From positions 1-64,000 of the forward strand of contig NZ_FZNR01000003.1 in NCBI RefSeq assembly GCF_900188005.1: DNA of 64,000 nt, written 5' to 3'. The notes below the pieces were generated by a model. The model searched no databases, was not told where the DNA came from, and saw only the letters and a program-made list of their open reading frames with translations. This stretch comes from Actinoplanes regularis. Its GTDB lineage: Bacteria; Actinomycetota; Actinomycetes; Mycobacteriales; Micromonosporaceae. Below are positions 17,948-28,379 of this stretch, in pieces; position 1 is the stretch's first letter, and every line of letters begins with the position of its first letter. Both the position numbers and the translations under genes were made by a program.

Positions 17948-18478
17948 TCAGCGACGACTGGCCAGCGCCAGCTGCGCGGTGTGCTGCTTGATCACCGGCA
18001 GACTGGCCGCGGCGATCTTCCGCACCAGGGCCTCGTCACCGTCGGCCAGTTCGGTGCGAACGAGCCGGTCGGCCTGCGCGTGCAGCGCCGTCTGGCTGGT
18101 CAGGAAGAGCGTGTCGAAAGCGGCCGTGCTGGCCGACTGGTACGCGAGGATGCTCTGCCGGACGGTGGCGTTCGGCGTCGACTCGAGCGGCACACGCAGG
18201 GCCTTCGCGACACTCTGGACGCCGATGTCGTGCTTGGTGCTGTCCGCCGCGAAGCGGGCACCCAGGCTGCGGACGGTCGGGGAGGTGCCGCGCTTCGCGG
18301 CGATCTGACCGAGCGCGATCTGGGCGAGATTCGCCTGGTGAGCGGTGACCAGGAACGAGACGTCCGGGTCCAGCCGCTGGGTTACCGGGGCCGTCTGCTC
18401 GGCGGCCACGGACATGCTTGCGGGTGCGACTGTCGCCGCGACGACCGCGAGAACTACTGCGAGATGGCGCGATCCCAT
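17948..18478 (-). CDS. Secreted DUF4142 (ferritin-like fold) protein
   Basis: A 176-residue exported helical protein. A Sec signal (residues 1-26, LAVVLAVVAATVAPASMSVAA) is followed by a DUF4142 domain: DVSFLVTAHQANLAQIALGQIAAKRGTSPTVRSLGARFAADSTKHDIGVQSVAK. The family has a predicted ferritin-like four-helix bundle and no proven function. ATG 18478 is preferred over an in-frame TTG at 18484 because GGGGG lies 8 bp upstream of the ATG. That SD sits in one arm of a 13-bp inverted repeat. Confidence 0.85.
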   Translation of the reverse strand: MGSRHLAVVLAVVAATVAPASMSVAAEQTAPVTQRLDPDVSFLVTAHQANLAQIALGQIAAKRGTSPTVRSLGARFAADSTKHDIGVQSVAKALRVPLESTPNATVRQSILAYQSASTAAFDTLFLTSQTALHAQADRLVRTELADGDEALVRKIAAASLPVIKQHTAQLALASRR

Positions 18479-18486
18479 AACCAATA

Positions 18487-18537
18487 CCCCCTATGTCGGA
18501 GTCTGCAGCCTAACCGTTACGAAACCGACATAGGGGG
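18487..18537 (-). promoter_or_regulatory. 13-bp inverted repeat covering the DUF4142 SD
   Basis: CCCCCTATGTCGG (18487-18499) and CCGACATAGGGGG (18525-18537) are exact complements separated by 25 bases. In the minus-strand transcript the 3' arm holds the GGGGG ribosome-binding site, so the hairpin would mask it. It could instead be a DNA operator. Confidence 0.65.
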
Positions 18538-18556
18538 ATAATTGGGACGTTGTACC

Positions 18557-20017
<1,461 letters not shown>

Positions 20018-20027
20018 GGAAAGAGGG

Positions 20028-20048
20028 CTCCTCCCTCTCAGGAGGCGC
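20028..20048 (-). promoter_or_regulatory. Expression platform of the SAH riboswitch
   Basis: On the minus strand the SD AGGAG (plus 20028-20032) can pair with CUCCU (plus 20040-20044). That anti-SD overlaps the 3' arm GCGCCUC (20042-20048), which the aptamer pairs with GAGGCGC (20100-20106). SAH binding would therefore free the SD and switch ahcY on. Inferred from base pairing. Confidence 0.62.
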
Positions 20049-20112
20049 CCTTACGTCAACAAACCGCACCGAGCGTGGCGGACAGGGTTGTCCGTTGCAG
20101 CGCCTCTCGGAT
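20040..20112 (-). ncRNA. SAH riboswitch of ahcY
   Basis: Read on the minus strand, the leader has CCGAG (20106-20110), the conserved GGCGCTGCAACGG run, a variable hairpin (CGGACA/TGTCCG), then GCTCGG closing P1 (CUCGG at 20069-20073). A downstream GCGCCTC arm makes the long-range helix or pseudoknot with GAGGCGC. This matches the SAH aptamer, whose usual target is ahcY. It lies 23 bp upstream of the ahcY ATG. Confidence 0.88.
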
Positions 20113-20145
20113 CGGCGTGCCTACTTTATCGTGTTCGTCGCTTGA

Positions 20146-21030
20146 TCACATGCGCCGGAGAGTTCCGTCGGTATCGGTGATGAGGTACGTCCTGTCACCC
20201 AGCGGCTCGAGGTCTGTCTCGTCGATCGTGACGATGCCCAGGTCACCGAGGACCTTGCCGGATCGGGTGTCGACCCGGTAGTGCCGCCACCAGGGTCCCC
20301 CGGTGTCCTCCTCCTCGCCGTAGACCACCACGACCGCGGTCTCGTCGTCCAGGTAACCGCCGGTCCACTCGACCACCCCGATCTCAGGGTCTTCGCCGAA
20401 GTCCGCGACCGCGAGCCGAAAGAGCGTCTCACCGCCGGGGAAGGCGTGCAGAATCATGTCCTCCTGTCCCTGGTGGTCGACTGTCATGAACTGCCGGCGA
20501 CCAGGGGCGACATCGATCAGGACACGGTCGTCCCACCCGTAGTCGTGCACGTTATCGCCGGGCGAGGCGAGGAAGATCCGCGAGCCGTCCTGGCCTTCGC
20601 CGACGTCCAGCATCATCCGGCCGTCACCGAGCGGGAACTGCTGACCGCCCTGGCCGGCGGTCGCGATCGGGAGGCGGCTGCGTGGCTCTCCGGTGGCCGC
20701 GTCGAGAACGATCCACTCGTCGGTCTCGGCCCGGCCCGACAGGAGGCTCGGTGCGTAGACCCAGACCAGCGAGTCGTCCGCGGAGAAGGTGGCATCCGAC
20801 ATGTTCGTCTCCCCGCCGGGGCCGGGCGGGTCGAACTCGAAGCGCCATTGCTCGCCGCCGTCCGGGCCGAGGCGAACCACCTCGTCGCAGGTGGCGTAGA
20901 CCAGCGAGTCGCGGCCCGAGGAGATGCTCCAGCTCCCGGCGAATTCCGGCAGCGGGAAGACCCGGAGAGGCTCGAGGGATTCGTCGAACACCTGGATGCC
21001 GGCGTCGGTCCGGCGGGAGATCACTCGCAC
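20146..21030 (-). CDS. Hypothetical beta-propeller-like protein
   Basis: A 294-residue soluble protein without a signal peptide. Repeated strand patterns (SLVYATCDEVVRLGPDGGEQW, SLVWVYAPSL, EWIVLDAATGEPRSRLPI, RIFLASPGDNVHDYGW, WWRHYRVDTRSGKVLGDL) suggest a WD/PQQ-like propeller. No catalytic residues are recognised. The start is GTG 21030, separated by only 64 bp from the divergent LacI gene. Its 3' end lies 98 bp from the ahcY start, next to the SAH riboswitch. Confidence 0.68.
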   Translation of the reverse strand: MRVISRRTDAGIQVFDESLEPLRVFPLPEFAGSWSISSGRDSLVYATCDEVVRLGPDGGEQWRFEFDPPGPGGETNMSDATFSADDSLVWVYAPSLLSGRAETDEWIVLDAATGEPRSRLPIATAGQGGQQFPLGDGRMMLDVGEGQDGSRIFLASPGDNVHDYGWDDRVLIDVAPGRRQFMTVDHQGQEDMILHAFPGGETLFRLAVADFGEDPEIGVVEWTGGYLDDETAVVVVYGEEEDTGGPWWRHYRVDTRSGKVLGDLGIVTIDETDLEPLGDRTYLITDTDGTLRRM

Positions 21031-21094
21031 GACGGGAGCCTAGCGATGGTTCGGATAGTCACGTGATGGGATGAGAAAACATCAAGGACCTTCC

Positions 21095-22048
21095 ATGCAA
21101 CCTCAGAAACCCATCATCCTGTACGGCGTGAAGCACCCGTACCGGATCCAGGAGATCGCCACGCGCGCCGGCCTGAGCCCGGCCACCGTGGACCGAGTGC
21201 TGCACCGGCGCGGAGGTGTCCGGGAGAGCACCGCCAACCAGGTCCACCAGGCGATCGCGGACCTGGACCGGGAGTCCTCGACCGGCCGCACCCTCACCGT
21301 CGACCTGGTGCTGCCCCGTGAGTTCGGCGCCGAGATGCCGGCCGGGCTCGACCCGGAGCTGCCGGTCCAGCTCCGTCCGCACCTCACCGACGACCCGGTC
21401 GGCGCGCTCGACCAGGTCGCCCGCTCCCGCTCGGACGGGGTGATCGTGCTGGCCCCGCCGCTGCCCGAGGTGGCCGACGCGGTGGGCAGGCTGGACGTCC
21501 CGGTGGTGACGCTGAACGTGGACCTGCCGGTCGGCAAGCGGATCGCGCACGTCGGCGTGGACGACTTCGAGGCCGGCGCGACCGCGGCATACCTGGTCGA
21601 GCAGTGGCTCCACGACCGGGCCGGCGACGTGCTGGTGGTCGGCGGAGCGGGCACCCAGGAGCGGATCGCCGGGTTCCGTTCGGTGCTGGGGCCCGCCCGG
21701 CGTCGGCACACCGTGACCGATCCGGATCGGGTGCGACCCACGCTGGCCTGGACCCACACGGTGCGGGCGGTCTACGCGCCCCGGAGCGGGGGCTGCGCCG
21801 AGGTCGTCGCGGCCTTCGCGGCCGAGGACCGCAACTACGACGTGTTCGTGGCACACGGCCTGGATCGCGACAGCCTGGCCCTGCTCCGCGCGCAGCGGAT
21901 CAACGCGGTGCTGCACCAGGATCTCGGCGCTGACCTGCGGCACGGCTGCCGGGCGATCCTGCGGGCGCAGGGCGCGCTGCCCGGCCCGATCCGCTCGCAC
22001 CCGGCCGTGGTCCAAGTAATCACACCTTTCAACGCTCCGGTGTCCTGA
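21095..22048 (+). CDS. LacI-family transcriptional regulator
   Basis: A 317-residue regulator. HTH at residues ~15-38 (RIQEIATRAGLSPATVDRVLH) is followed by RRGGVRESTANQVHQAIADL, matching the LacI/PurR DNA-binding head and hinge. A periplasmic-binding-type sensor domain follows (DGVIVLAPP, VVTLNVDLP, HVGVDDFEAGATAAYLVEQWL, VLVVGGAGTQERIAGFRSVL), suggesting a sugar effector. AAGGA lies 6 bp before ATG 21095; an upstream ATG at 21071 is possible. No sugar genes are adjacent, so its regulon is unknown. Confidence 0.88.
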   Translation: MQPQKPIILYGVKHPYRIQEIATRAGLSPATVDRVLHRRGGVRESTANQVHQAIADLDRESSTGRTLTVDLVLPREFGAEMPAGLDPELPVQLRPHLTDDPVGALDQVARSRSDGVIVLAPPLPEVADAVGRLDVPVVTLNVDLPVGKRIAHVGVDDFEAGATAAYLVEQWLHDRAGDVLVVGGAGTQERIAGFRSVLGPARRRHTVTDPDRVRPTLAWTHTVRAVYAPRSGGCAEVVAAFAAEDRNYDVFVAHGLDRDSLALLRAQRINAVLHQDLGADLRHGCRAILRAQGALPGPIRSHPAVVQVITPFNAPVS

Positions 22049-22096
22049 TCCGGCGATCCCGTTCGTCATGGTGGTAGGACCGAGGAGAGGGAATCG

Positions 22097-22423
22097 ATGA
22101 AGTACATGATGTTCGTCTGCACCGACACCGAGCCGGAGACCGAGCTCGAGGCTCCCGACATCCACAAGTGGGTCGCCGAGAACGACGCGAACGGCCGGCG
22201 GGTGCTGGGCAACCAGCTCGTCTCGCCGTCGGCGGCCACCACCGTCCGGGTGCGCGGTGGCGAGCTGCTGCTGACCGACGGGCCGTTCGCCGAGACCAAG
22301 GAGGTGATCGTGGGCTTCGACATCCTGGAGTGTGCCGACCTGGACGAGGCGATCGAGGTGGCCCGCGCCCACCCGATGTCCTGGGCCGGCCGGGTGGAGC
22401 TGCGGCCGTTCCACGGTGAATGA
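22097..22423 (+). CDS. DGPF (YCII-related) protein, ECF42 partner
   Basis: A 108-residue small protein of the YCII superfamily with the namesake motif LLTDGPFAETKE near residues 55-66. Such proteins are conserved neighbours of ECF42 sigma factors in actinobacteria, and their biochemical role is not established. AGGAGAGGG lies upstream of ATG 22097. Its stop overlaps the GTG of the sigma gene by 8 bp, so the two are co-translated. Confidence 0.92.
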   Translation: MKYMMFVCTDTEPETELEAPDIHKWVAENDANGRRVLGNQLVSPSAATTVRVRGGELLLTDGPFAETKEVIVGFDILECADLDEAIEVARAHPMSWAGRVELRPFHGE

Positions 22424-23570
22424 GCCGATCTTCCGGGAGGCGTACGGCCGGATCGTCGCCACGCTGATCCGGCTCACCGGCGACTGGTCGCTCGCCGAGG
22501 ACTGCGCGATGGACGCGGTCGAGGCGGCGCTGGAACGGTGGCCGCGCGACGGCACACCGGCGAATCCGGGCGGCTGGCTGATGACGGCCGCCCGGAACCG
22601 CGCCATCGACCAGCTCCGGCGCGCCGCGCTGGCCGACCGGAAGCTGCGTGACCTGTCGTTGCTCCAGGACCTGGAGCCGGCGCCCGCGGGGGACGACCGG
22701 CTCCGGCTGATCTTCACCTGCTGCCATCCGGCGCTGGCGATGGAGTCCCGGGTGGCGCTCACCCTGCGTACCGTCATCGGGGTCTCCACCGCGGAGATCG
22801 CGCGCCTCTTCCTGGTCGGCGAGTCGGCGATGACCCGGCGGCTGAGCAGGGCGAAAGCCAAGATCTCGCAGGCTCGGATCCCGTACCGGGTGCCGTCCGG
22901 CCCGGCGCTCGCCGAGCGGCTGCCCTCCGTGCTCGCCGTCCTCTACCTGCTCTTCACCCGCGGTTACGACGGCGAGCCGGAGCTCGCCGAGGAGGCGATC
23001 CGGCTCGCCCGGCTGCTGCCACCCGAGCCGGAGGTGAACGCGCTGGTCGCGCTCTGCCTGCTGCAACACTCGCGGCGGGCGACCCGGCAGGACGAGGCCG
23101 GCGATCTGGTCACCCTGGAGCACCAGGACCGTTCCGGCTGGGACCACGCGGCGATCGCCGAGGCGGTCGGCCTGCTCGCGGGCACGCCGGTGACCGGGCC
23201 GTACGCCATCCAGGCGCACATCGCGGCCTGCCACGCGACCGCGCCGGATTTCGCCTCCACCGACTGGCCGACCCTGGCGGCCTGGTACGACCAGCTCGCC
23301 CGGGTCCACCCGTCCCCGGTGGTCGAGGTGAATCGGGCGGTCGCGCACGGCTACGCGTACGGGCCGGCGGCCGGGCTCGAACTGCTCGCCGCGGTCCAGG
23401 ACGCGGTCGCCGGATATGCGCCGGCCCTGGCCGCCCGGGCCGAGCTCACCGAGCGGGCCGGCGACCCGGCGGCCGCCGCCGGCCTGTTCCGCCAGGCCGC
23501 GGAGGTCGCCACCTCGGACGCCGAGCGGCGCGCGCTGTTGAAGAGGTCCGGCGCGATGCACATGTCGTGA
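22416..23570 (+). CDS. ECF42-type RNA polymerase sigma factor with C-terminal helical extension
   Basis: A 384-residue protein. Sigma region 2 spans ~5-65 (EAYGRIVATLIRLTGDWSLAEDCAMDAVEAALERWP, NPGGWLMTAARNRAIDQLRR) and region 4 spans ~100-160 (LRTVIGVSTAEIARLFLVGESAMTRRLSRAKAKI). A ~200-residue TPR-like tail follows (LFTRGYDGEPELAEEAIRLARLL and on), the hallmark of ECF42. No anti-sigma gene is adjacent; in this group the tail is thought to modulate activity. The start is a GTG inside the DGPF gene. Confidence 0.93.
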   Translation: MNEPIFREAYGRIVATLIRLTGDWSLAEDCAMDAVEAALERWPRDGTPANPGGWLMTAARNRAIDQLRRAALADRKLRDLSLLQDLEPAPAGDDRLRLIFTCCHPALAMESRVALTLRTVIGVSTAEIARLFLVGESAMTRRLSRAKAKISQARIPYRVPSGPALAERLPSVLAVLYLLFTRGYDGEPELAEEAIRLARLLPPEPEVNALVALCLLQHSRRATRQDEAGDLVTLEHQDRSGWDHAAIAEAVGLLAGTPVTGPYAIQAHIAACHATAPDFASTDWPTLAAWYDQLARVHPSPVVEVNRAVAHGYAYGPAAGLELLAAVQDAVAGYAPALAARAELTERAGDPAAAAGLFRQAAEVATSDAERRALLKRSGAMHMS

Positions 23571-23663
23571 GCTTTGACCAGGGCCGGTTAGCTCTCGGTT
23601 GCGGTCGTCAGTCCCACCGGAACGGTGCCGAACAGCGGACGTACCGATCGAGGGGGGATGGAC

Positions 23664-25250
23664 ATGGCGGGGAATCGTGGACTGGTGCAGTGGCTTCGGG
23701 ACCGGAAGGTCTCGACGAAGGTGCTCGCGGTCGCTGGGGTGACGCTGGCCGGGACTGCGGTGATCGGCGTCCTCAGCGCGACCGGCATCAACGAGTTGGA
23801 GCAGACCCGCAACTCCGAGATCGGCCGTATGGTGCCGTATGTCCAGAACCTGAACGGCGCCGCGATCGAGCTCAAGAGTGCCGCCAACGACGAGCGGGGC
23901 TACCTGCTCAAGGGCGACACCAAGTTCCGTGACGAGGCGCTCGCCCGGCAGGCGAAGGTCAACGACTCGCTTGCCGCGGCGCGCAAGCTCGGCGACACCG
24001 GGGACGTCGCGGCCGTGGACGCGATCCAGGCCGCCACCGACACCTGGTTCAAGGCCCTGGGCTCGGAATTCGCTCTCTATCCGAGCAAGCCGCAGGATGC
24101 GATCGAGGTGGCCCTGGGCGCCAACCGGGACCTGCGCAAGGCGTACGAGGCGTTGCTCTCCACCGAGACCAACGACGCCGGCCAGGACATGATCGCCGGG
24201 AAGGACTTCGGCAACTCCGCGGATCGCACCCGCACGCTGGTGCTCGTGACGCTGGGCGTGGCCCTGCTGCTGGGTGTGGCCTGCGCGCTGATCGTGGCCC
24301 GGTTGATCAACGTGCCGCTGCGCAAGGTGAGCGAGGTGCTAAGCCTGATCGCCAAGGGCGACCTCTCCGGCGACGCCCAGGTGAACCAGCGCGACGAGCT
24401 CGGCCAAATGGCCGGTTCGCTGCGGGCGGCGACCACTTCGCTGCGGCAGACCGTCACCGAGCTGACCGACTACTCGGAGTCGCTGGCGAACGAGGCGGGT
24501 TCGCTCGCCGAGACCAGCCGGAAGAGCTCCGGCAGCGCCGAGGAGGGCGCCCAGCAGGCCGCGACGGTGGCCGACTCGGCGGCGACCATGTCGCTGAACA
24601 TCCAGACCGTGGCGGCCGGCTCGGAGGAGATGGGCGCGTCGATCCGGGAGATCAGCCAGAGCGCCACGCAGGCCGTGCAGGTGGCGAACCGGGCGGTCGA
24701 GGTGACCGCGAACACCAGCACGGTGATGGCCAAGCTGGGCGAGTCGTCGGCGGAGATCGGCGACGTGATCAAGACGATCACCGCGATCGCCGAGCAGACG
24801 AACCTGCTCGCGCTGAACGCGACCATCGAGGCGGCCCGCGCCGGTGAGATGGGCAAGGGCTTCGCGGTGGTGGCCAGCGAGGTCAAGGAGCTGTCCCAGG
24901 AGACCGCCCGGGCCACCGAGGACATCGGTCAGCGGGTCGCCGCGATCCAAACCGACACCGCCGGCGCGGTCGCCGCGATCGCGGAGATCAGCGAGATCAT
25001 CGGGCGGATCAACGACTTCCAGACCACCATCGCGTCGGCGGTGGAGGAGCAGACCGTGACCACCCAGGAGATGAGCCGCAACGTCACCGAGGCGGCCGAG
25101 GCCGGCTCTCTGGTCGCCGAGACGATCACCGGGGTGGCCGAGTCGGTACAGCTCACCACGGTCGGGGTGACGGAGGCGGATCGGGCGGCCACGCACCTGG
25201 CCGGGATGTCGGTCGACCTGCGACGGATCGTCGAGCGCTTCAAGCTCTGA
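23664..25250 (+). CDS. Methyl-accepting chemotaxis protein
   Basis: A 528-residue transducer. TM1 is ~20-39 and a four-helix-type sensor spans ~40-185 ([21 protein letters not shown]). TM2 is ~192-216 ([21 protein letters not shown]), followed by HAMP ([17 protein letters not shown]). The signalling hairpin tip [31 protein letters not shown] is intact. It would signal to CheA/CheW, which are elsewhere. It suggests motile cells, such as zoospores. GGGGGG at 23652-23657 favours ATG 23664 over ATG 23658. Confidence 0.95.
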   Translation: MAGNRGLVQWLRDRKVSTKVLAVAGVTLAGTAVIGVLSATGINELEQTRNSEIGRMVPYVQNLNGAAIELKSAANDERGYLLKGDTKFRDEALARQAKVNDSLAAARKLGDTGDVAAVDAIQAATDTWFKALGSEFALYPSKPQDAIEVALGANRDLRKAYEALLSTETNDAGQDMIAGKDFGNSADRTRTLVLVTLGVALLLGVACALIVARLINVPLRKVSEVLSLIAKGDLSGDAQVNQRDELGQMAGSLRAATTSLRQTVTELTDYSESLANEAGSLAETSRKSSGSAEEGAQQAATVADSAATMSLNIQTVAAGSEEMGASIREISQSATQAVQVANRAVEVTANTSTVMAKLGESSAEIGDVIKTITAIAEQTNLLALNATIEAARAGEMGKGFAVVASEVKELSQETARATEDIGQRVAAIQTDTAGAVAAIAEISEIIGRINDFQTTIASAVEEQTVTTQEMSRNVTEAAEAGSLVAETITGVAESVQLTTVGVTEADRAATHLAGMSVDLRRIVERFKL

Positions 25251-25351
25251 TTCTGCAAGAAGCGAGCAAGAAAGACGGTCCAGGGTGAAAGATTATGGCA
25301 AGTTCTCGGCAAAACGAGACTGACCCTTGTGGAGCAGATCACAGGACTTCT

Positions 25352-27337
25352 ATGGTCGGCGGCATGTTCGCTCCGCCCCGCTGGGCCGCTCTCCTGGCCA
25401 CGCCGCTGGTCACCCTCGGCGTGGCGATCGGCCCGGCCGACGCTGCCGCAGCCCATCCGTCCACCAGCCCCGCGGCCACCCGTGCCGCTCTCGATCCGGC
25501 TCTGGTCGCCGGGCGCGGCGCCACCGTCGCGTTCGCCGAGCAGGAGGCTGAGCACGCCGTCACCACCGGCGTCGTGCTCAGCCCCGGCCGGACCGCTTAC
25601 ACGCTCGCCGCCGAGGCCTCCGGTCGCTCCGCCGTCCAGCTGGACCCGGGGGAGTACGTCGAGTTCACCTTGCCCCGGGCCACCAACGCGATCACCGTGC
25701 GATACAGCATCCCGGACGCCCCGGACGGCGGCGGGATCACCGCGCCGCTCTCCGTCGGCACCCCGGGCGGCACCCGCACGATGACCCTGACCTCGCAGTA
25801 CTCCTGGCTCTACAACCAGTACCCGTTCACCAACGACCCGCGGGCCGGGCTGCTGCACCCGGACTGGTGGATCACCGAGTGCGGGTGTGTGCCGGCCGCC
25901 ACCACGCCGGTTCCGGAGATCGCCAAGCCGTTCCGGCCCATGCACTTCTACGACGAGCAGCGGCTGCTGCTGGGCCGGACCTACCGGGCCGGTGAGAAGA
26001 TCCGGCTCACCGCGCGCCAGGTGACCACCACGATCGACCTGCTCGACTCGGAGCTGGCCGGGGCGCCGAAGATCGACCTCGGCGCGGTGAACGTGCTGCT
26101 CTTCGGCGCCGACCCGACCGGGCGGCGGGACGCCGCGCCGGCGTTCGAGCGGGCCATCGCGTACGCGAAGAAGGTCCATCGCGCGGTCTACCTGCCGCCG
26201 GGCACGTTCCAGGTGAACCGGCACATCGTCGTCGACGACGTGACGATCACCGGCGCCGGCAACTGGTACACCAAGGTCAAGGGCCACGAGGTGGCGCTGG
26301 ACACGCCGGATCCGGACGGCTCGGTGCACACCGGGGTGGGCTTCTACGGAAAAGCGGGTGGCAGCCGCAACGTGCACCTGGCCGACTTCGCGATCGAGGG
26401 CGACGTCCGGGAGCGCATCGACACCGACCAGGTGAACGCGATCGGCGGCGCGATGAGCGACTCGACGATCTCCGGCCTGCATCTGCGGCACACCAAGGTC
26501 GGCCTCTGGTTCGACGGTCCGATGTCGAACACCAGCATCACCGGCAACGTCATCGTCGACCAGATCGCCGACGGGCTGAACTTCCACACCGGCGTCACCG
26601 GGTCCCTGGCGCGGAACAACTTCATCCGCAACACCGGGGACGACGGGCTGGCGATGTGGGCGGAGAAGACCACGAACCGTGGCAACACCTTCGACCGCAA
26701 CACGATCCAGACGCCGACCCTGGCGAACGGGATCGCGATCTACGGCGGTACGGACAACACGGTGTCCCGGAACCTGATCGCCGATCCGATCCGGGAGGGC
26801 AGCGGGATCCACGCCGGTTCGCGGTTCGGGGCCGAGCCGTTCGCCGGGCACCTGTGGATCACGGACAACACCACGGTGCGGGCCGGGACGTACGAGCTGA
26901 ACTGGAACATCGGTCTCGGGGCGATCTGGTTCTACGCGCTCGACAAGAGCATCGACGCGGACTTCCGGGTGACCGGGGACCACTTCCTGGACAGCACCTA
27001 CAACGCGATCATGCTGGTCTCGGACTGGCCGGTGAAGGATCAGTACTCGATCAACGGGGTGCACTTCAAGGACGTCCGGGTGGACGGCACCGGCACCAGC
27101 GTGGTCAGCGCGCGGGCGGCCGGCGGCGCCACCTTCGAGAACGTCGACGCGCGCAACGTCGGGGCGGTCGGAGTGAACAACTGTGGCTCGTTCCACTTCA
27201 CGCCGAGCGGGTCTGAGTTCACCCTCGGTGATTTCGGCGGGAACGACGGGGGCTGGCTCGGTCCGTACGTCCCGAACGTCATCACCTGCGACGACCGTCC
27301 CGCGGTCGTGCCGCCTCCGGCGCCTTCTTCCTGGTGA
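25352..27337 (+). CDS. Secreted parallel beta-helix glycoside hydrolase, GH87-like
   Basis: A 661-residue exported enzyme. The signal peptide ends near ADAAAAH (residue ~32). An N-terminal carbohydrate-binding-like module spans ~33-240 (GEYVEFTLPRATNAITVRYSIPD resembles CBM6/35). A right-handed beta-helix starts at VNVLLFGADPTGRRDAAPAFERAIAYAK. The stretch ISGLHLRHTKVGLWFDG, ADGLNFHTG and NTGDDGLAMW (~430) resembles GH87 mycodextranase/alpha-1,3-glucanase catalytic Asp motifs. It probably attacks fungal alpha-glucan. AGGA before ATG 25352 supports the start. Confidence 0.8.
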   Translation: MVGGMFAPPRWAALLATPLVTLGVAIGPADAAAAHPSTSPAATRAALDPALVAGRGATVAFAEQEAEHAVTTGVVLSPGRTAYTLAAEASGRSAVQLDPGEYVEFTLPRATNAITVRYSIPDAPDGGGITAPLSVGTPGGTRTMTLTSQYSWLYNQYPFTNDPRAGLLHPDWWITECGCVPAATTPVPEIAKPFRPMHFYDEQRLLLGRTYRAGEKIRLTARQVTTTIDLLDSELAGAPKIDLGAVNVLLFGADPTGRRDAAPAFERAIAYAKKVHRAVYLPPGTFQVNRHIVVDDVTITGAGNWYTKVKGHEVALDTPDPDGSVHTGVGFYGKAGGSRNVHLADFAIEGDVRERIDTDQVNAIGGAMSDSTISGLHLRHTKVGLWFDGPMSNTSITGNVIVDQIADGLNFHTGVTGSLARNNFIRNTGDDGLAMWAEKTTNRGNTFDRNTIQTPTLANGIAIYGGTDNTVSRNLIADPIREGSGIHAGSRFGAEPFAGHLWITDNTTVRAGTYELNWNIGLGAIWFYALDKSIDADFRVTGDHFLDSTYNAIMLVSDWPVKDQYSINGVHFKDVRVDGTGTSVVSARAAGGATFENVDARNVGAVGVNNCGSFHFTPSGSEFTLGDFGGNDGGWLGPYVPNVITCDDRPAVVPPPAPSSW

Positions 27338-27369
27338 CCATCGTCTTCGAAGTCTGAGGTGAGGGCTCG

Positions 27370-27400
27370 CGGCCGCACCCGACCCGTTCGGGTGCGGCCG
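27370..27400 (+). terminator. Hairpin after the GH87-like gene
   Basis: A 13-bp perfect stem (27370-27382 with 27388-27400) with a 5-base loop and no T run. It separates the hydrolase from the epimerase gene. Confidence 0.75.
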
Positions 27401-27457
27401 TGGTGCTTGGTAGCCTTGTCCGCGCATTCGCCGCGGCTGAAGAGGTTGGGAACTACG

Positions 27458-28345
27458 TTGAGTCAAACTCTGCTGGTCACCGGTGGTGCCGGATTCGTCG
27501 GTGCCGCCCTGATCAAGTCCTTGCTGACCGAGTTCCCGGACGCCGCGGTGGTCTCCCTGGACAACTACTTCACCGGCACGCCGGAGAACCACGTCCACGA
27601 CCCCCGGGTGACGTACCTGGAGGGTTCGACCGGGGACATCGCCAAGATCTGGGCCGATCGCGGCCTGCCGGCTCCCGCGCTCGTGTTCCACCTGGGGGAG
27701 TACTCGCGGATCGTGCAGTCCTTCGAGGATCACGACCTGACCTGGGACTTCAACGTCCTGGGCACCAAGGAAGTGGTGAAGTTCGCCGCGGCTGCGGGTG
27801 CCAAGCTGATCTACGCCGGCTCCAGCTCGAAGTTCGGCAACGACGGGGACGACGAGAACCTCAACCCGTACGCCTGGACCAAGGCGAAGAACATCGAGTA
27901 CATCAAGAACTACTCGAACTGGTTCGGCCTGGACTTCGCCATCGCATACTTCTACAACGTGTACGGACAGGGACAGATCACCAACGGCAAGTACGCCACG
28001 GTGATCGGCATCTTCGAGCGGCAGTACCTCGCCGGCCAGCCGCTGACCGTGGTCGCCCCGGGCACCCAGACCCGCGACTTCACCCACATCGACGACATCG
28101 TCCGTGGCCTGATCATGGTCGCCCGCGGTGGCGAGGGCGACGGTTACCTGCTCGGCACCGGCCGCGAGTGGCCGCTGGTCGAGGTCGCCAAGATGTTCGG
28201 CGCCGCAGTCGAGATGATCCCGGCCCTACCCGGCGAGCGGGTGCGCGGCAAGGCCGACCTCACCAAGGCGGCCGGCCTGGGCTGGCAGCCGGAGAACCGG
28301 CTCGACGACTACATCGCCAAGTTCGTGGCCGCCAACCCTCGCTGA
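27458..28345 (+). CDS. NAD-dependent sugar-nucleotide epimerase/dehydratase (extended SDR)
   Basis: A 295-residue enzyme. The NAD motif TGGAGFVG is at residues ~8-15. An SSS-type segment (YAGSSSKFG) and YAWTK (YxxxK active site) follow, then NVYGQGQ, TRDFTHIDDIVRG and a C-terminal GRxW-type substrate region. This fits UDP-glucose 4-epimerase or dTDP-sugar-type enzymes; the exact sugar is unknown. The TTG start at 27458 is inferred from the position of the Rossmann strand and upstream AGAGG. It stands alone, not in a polysaccharide cluster. Confidence 0.85.
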   Translation: MSQTLLVTGGAGFVGAALIKSLLTEFPDAAVVSLDNYFTGTPENHVHDPRVTYLEGSTGDIAKIWADRGLPAPALVFHLGEYSRIVQSFEDHDLTWDFNVLGTKEVVKFAAAAGAKLIYAGSSSKFGNDGDDENLNPYAWTKAKNIEYIKNYSNWFGLDFAIAYFYNVYGQGQITNGKYATVIGIFERQYLAGQPLTVVAPGTQTRDFTHIDDIVRGLIMVARGGEGDGYLLGTGREWPLVEVAKMFGAAVEMIPALPGERVRGKADLTKAAGLGWQPENRLDDYIAKFVAANPR

Positions 28346-28379
28346 TCCTCGCCGGAGAGGGAACCGACCACCCGGTCGC

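Noticed and set aside
24929..28087. A 1052-codon open frame on the minus strand
   Set aside because: It is antisense to the chemoreceptor end, the GH87-like hydrolase and the epimerase, which have clear domains. High GC keeps the antisense frame open, and its translation has no recognisable domain.
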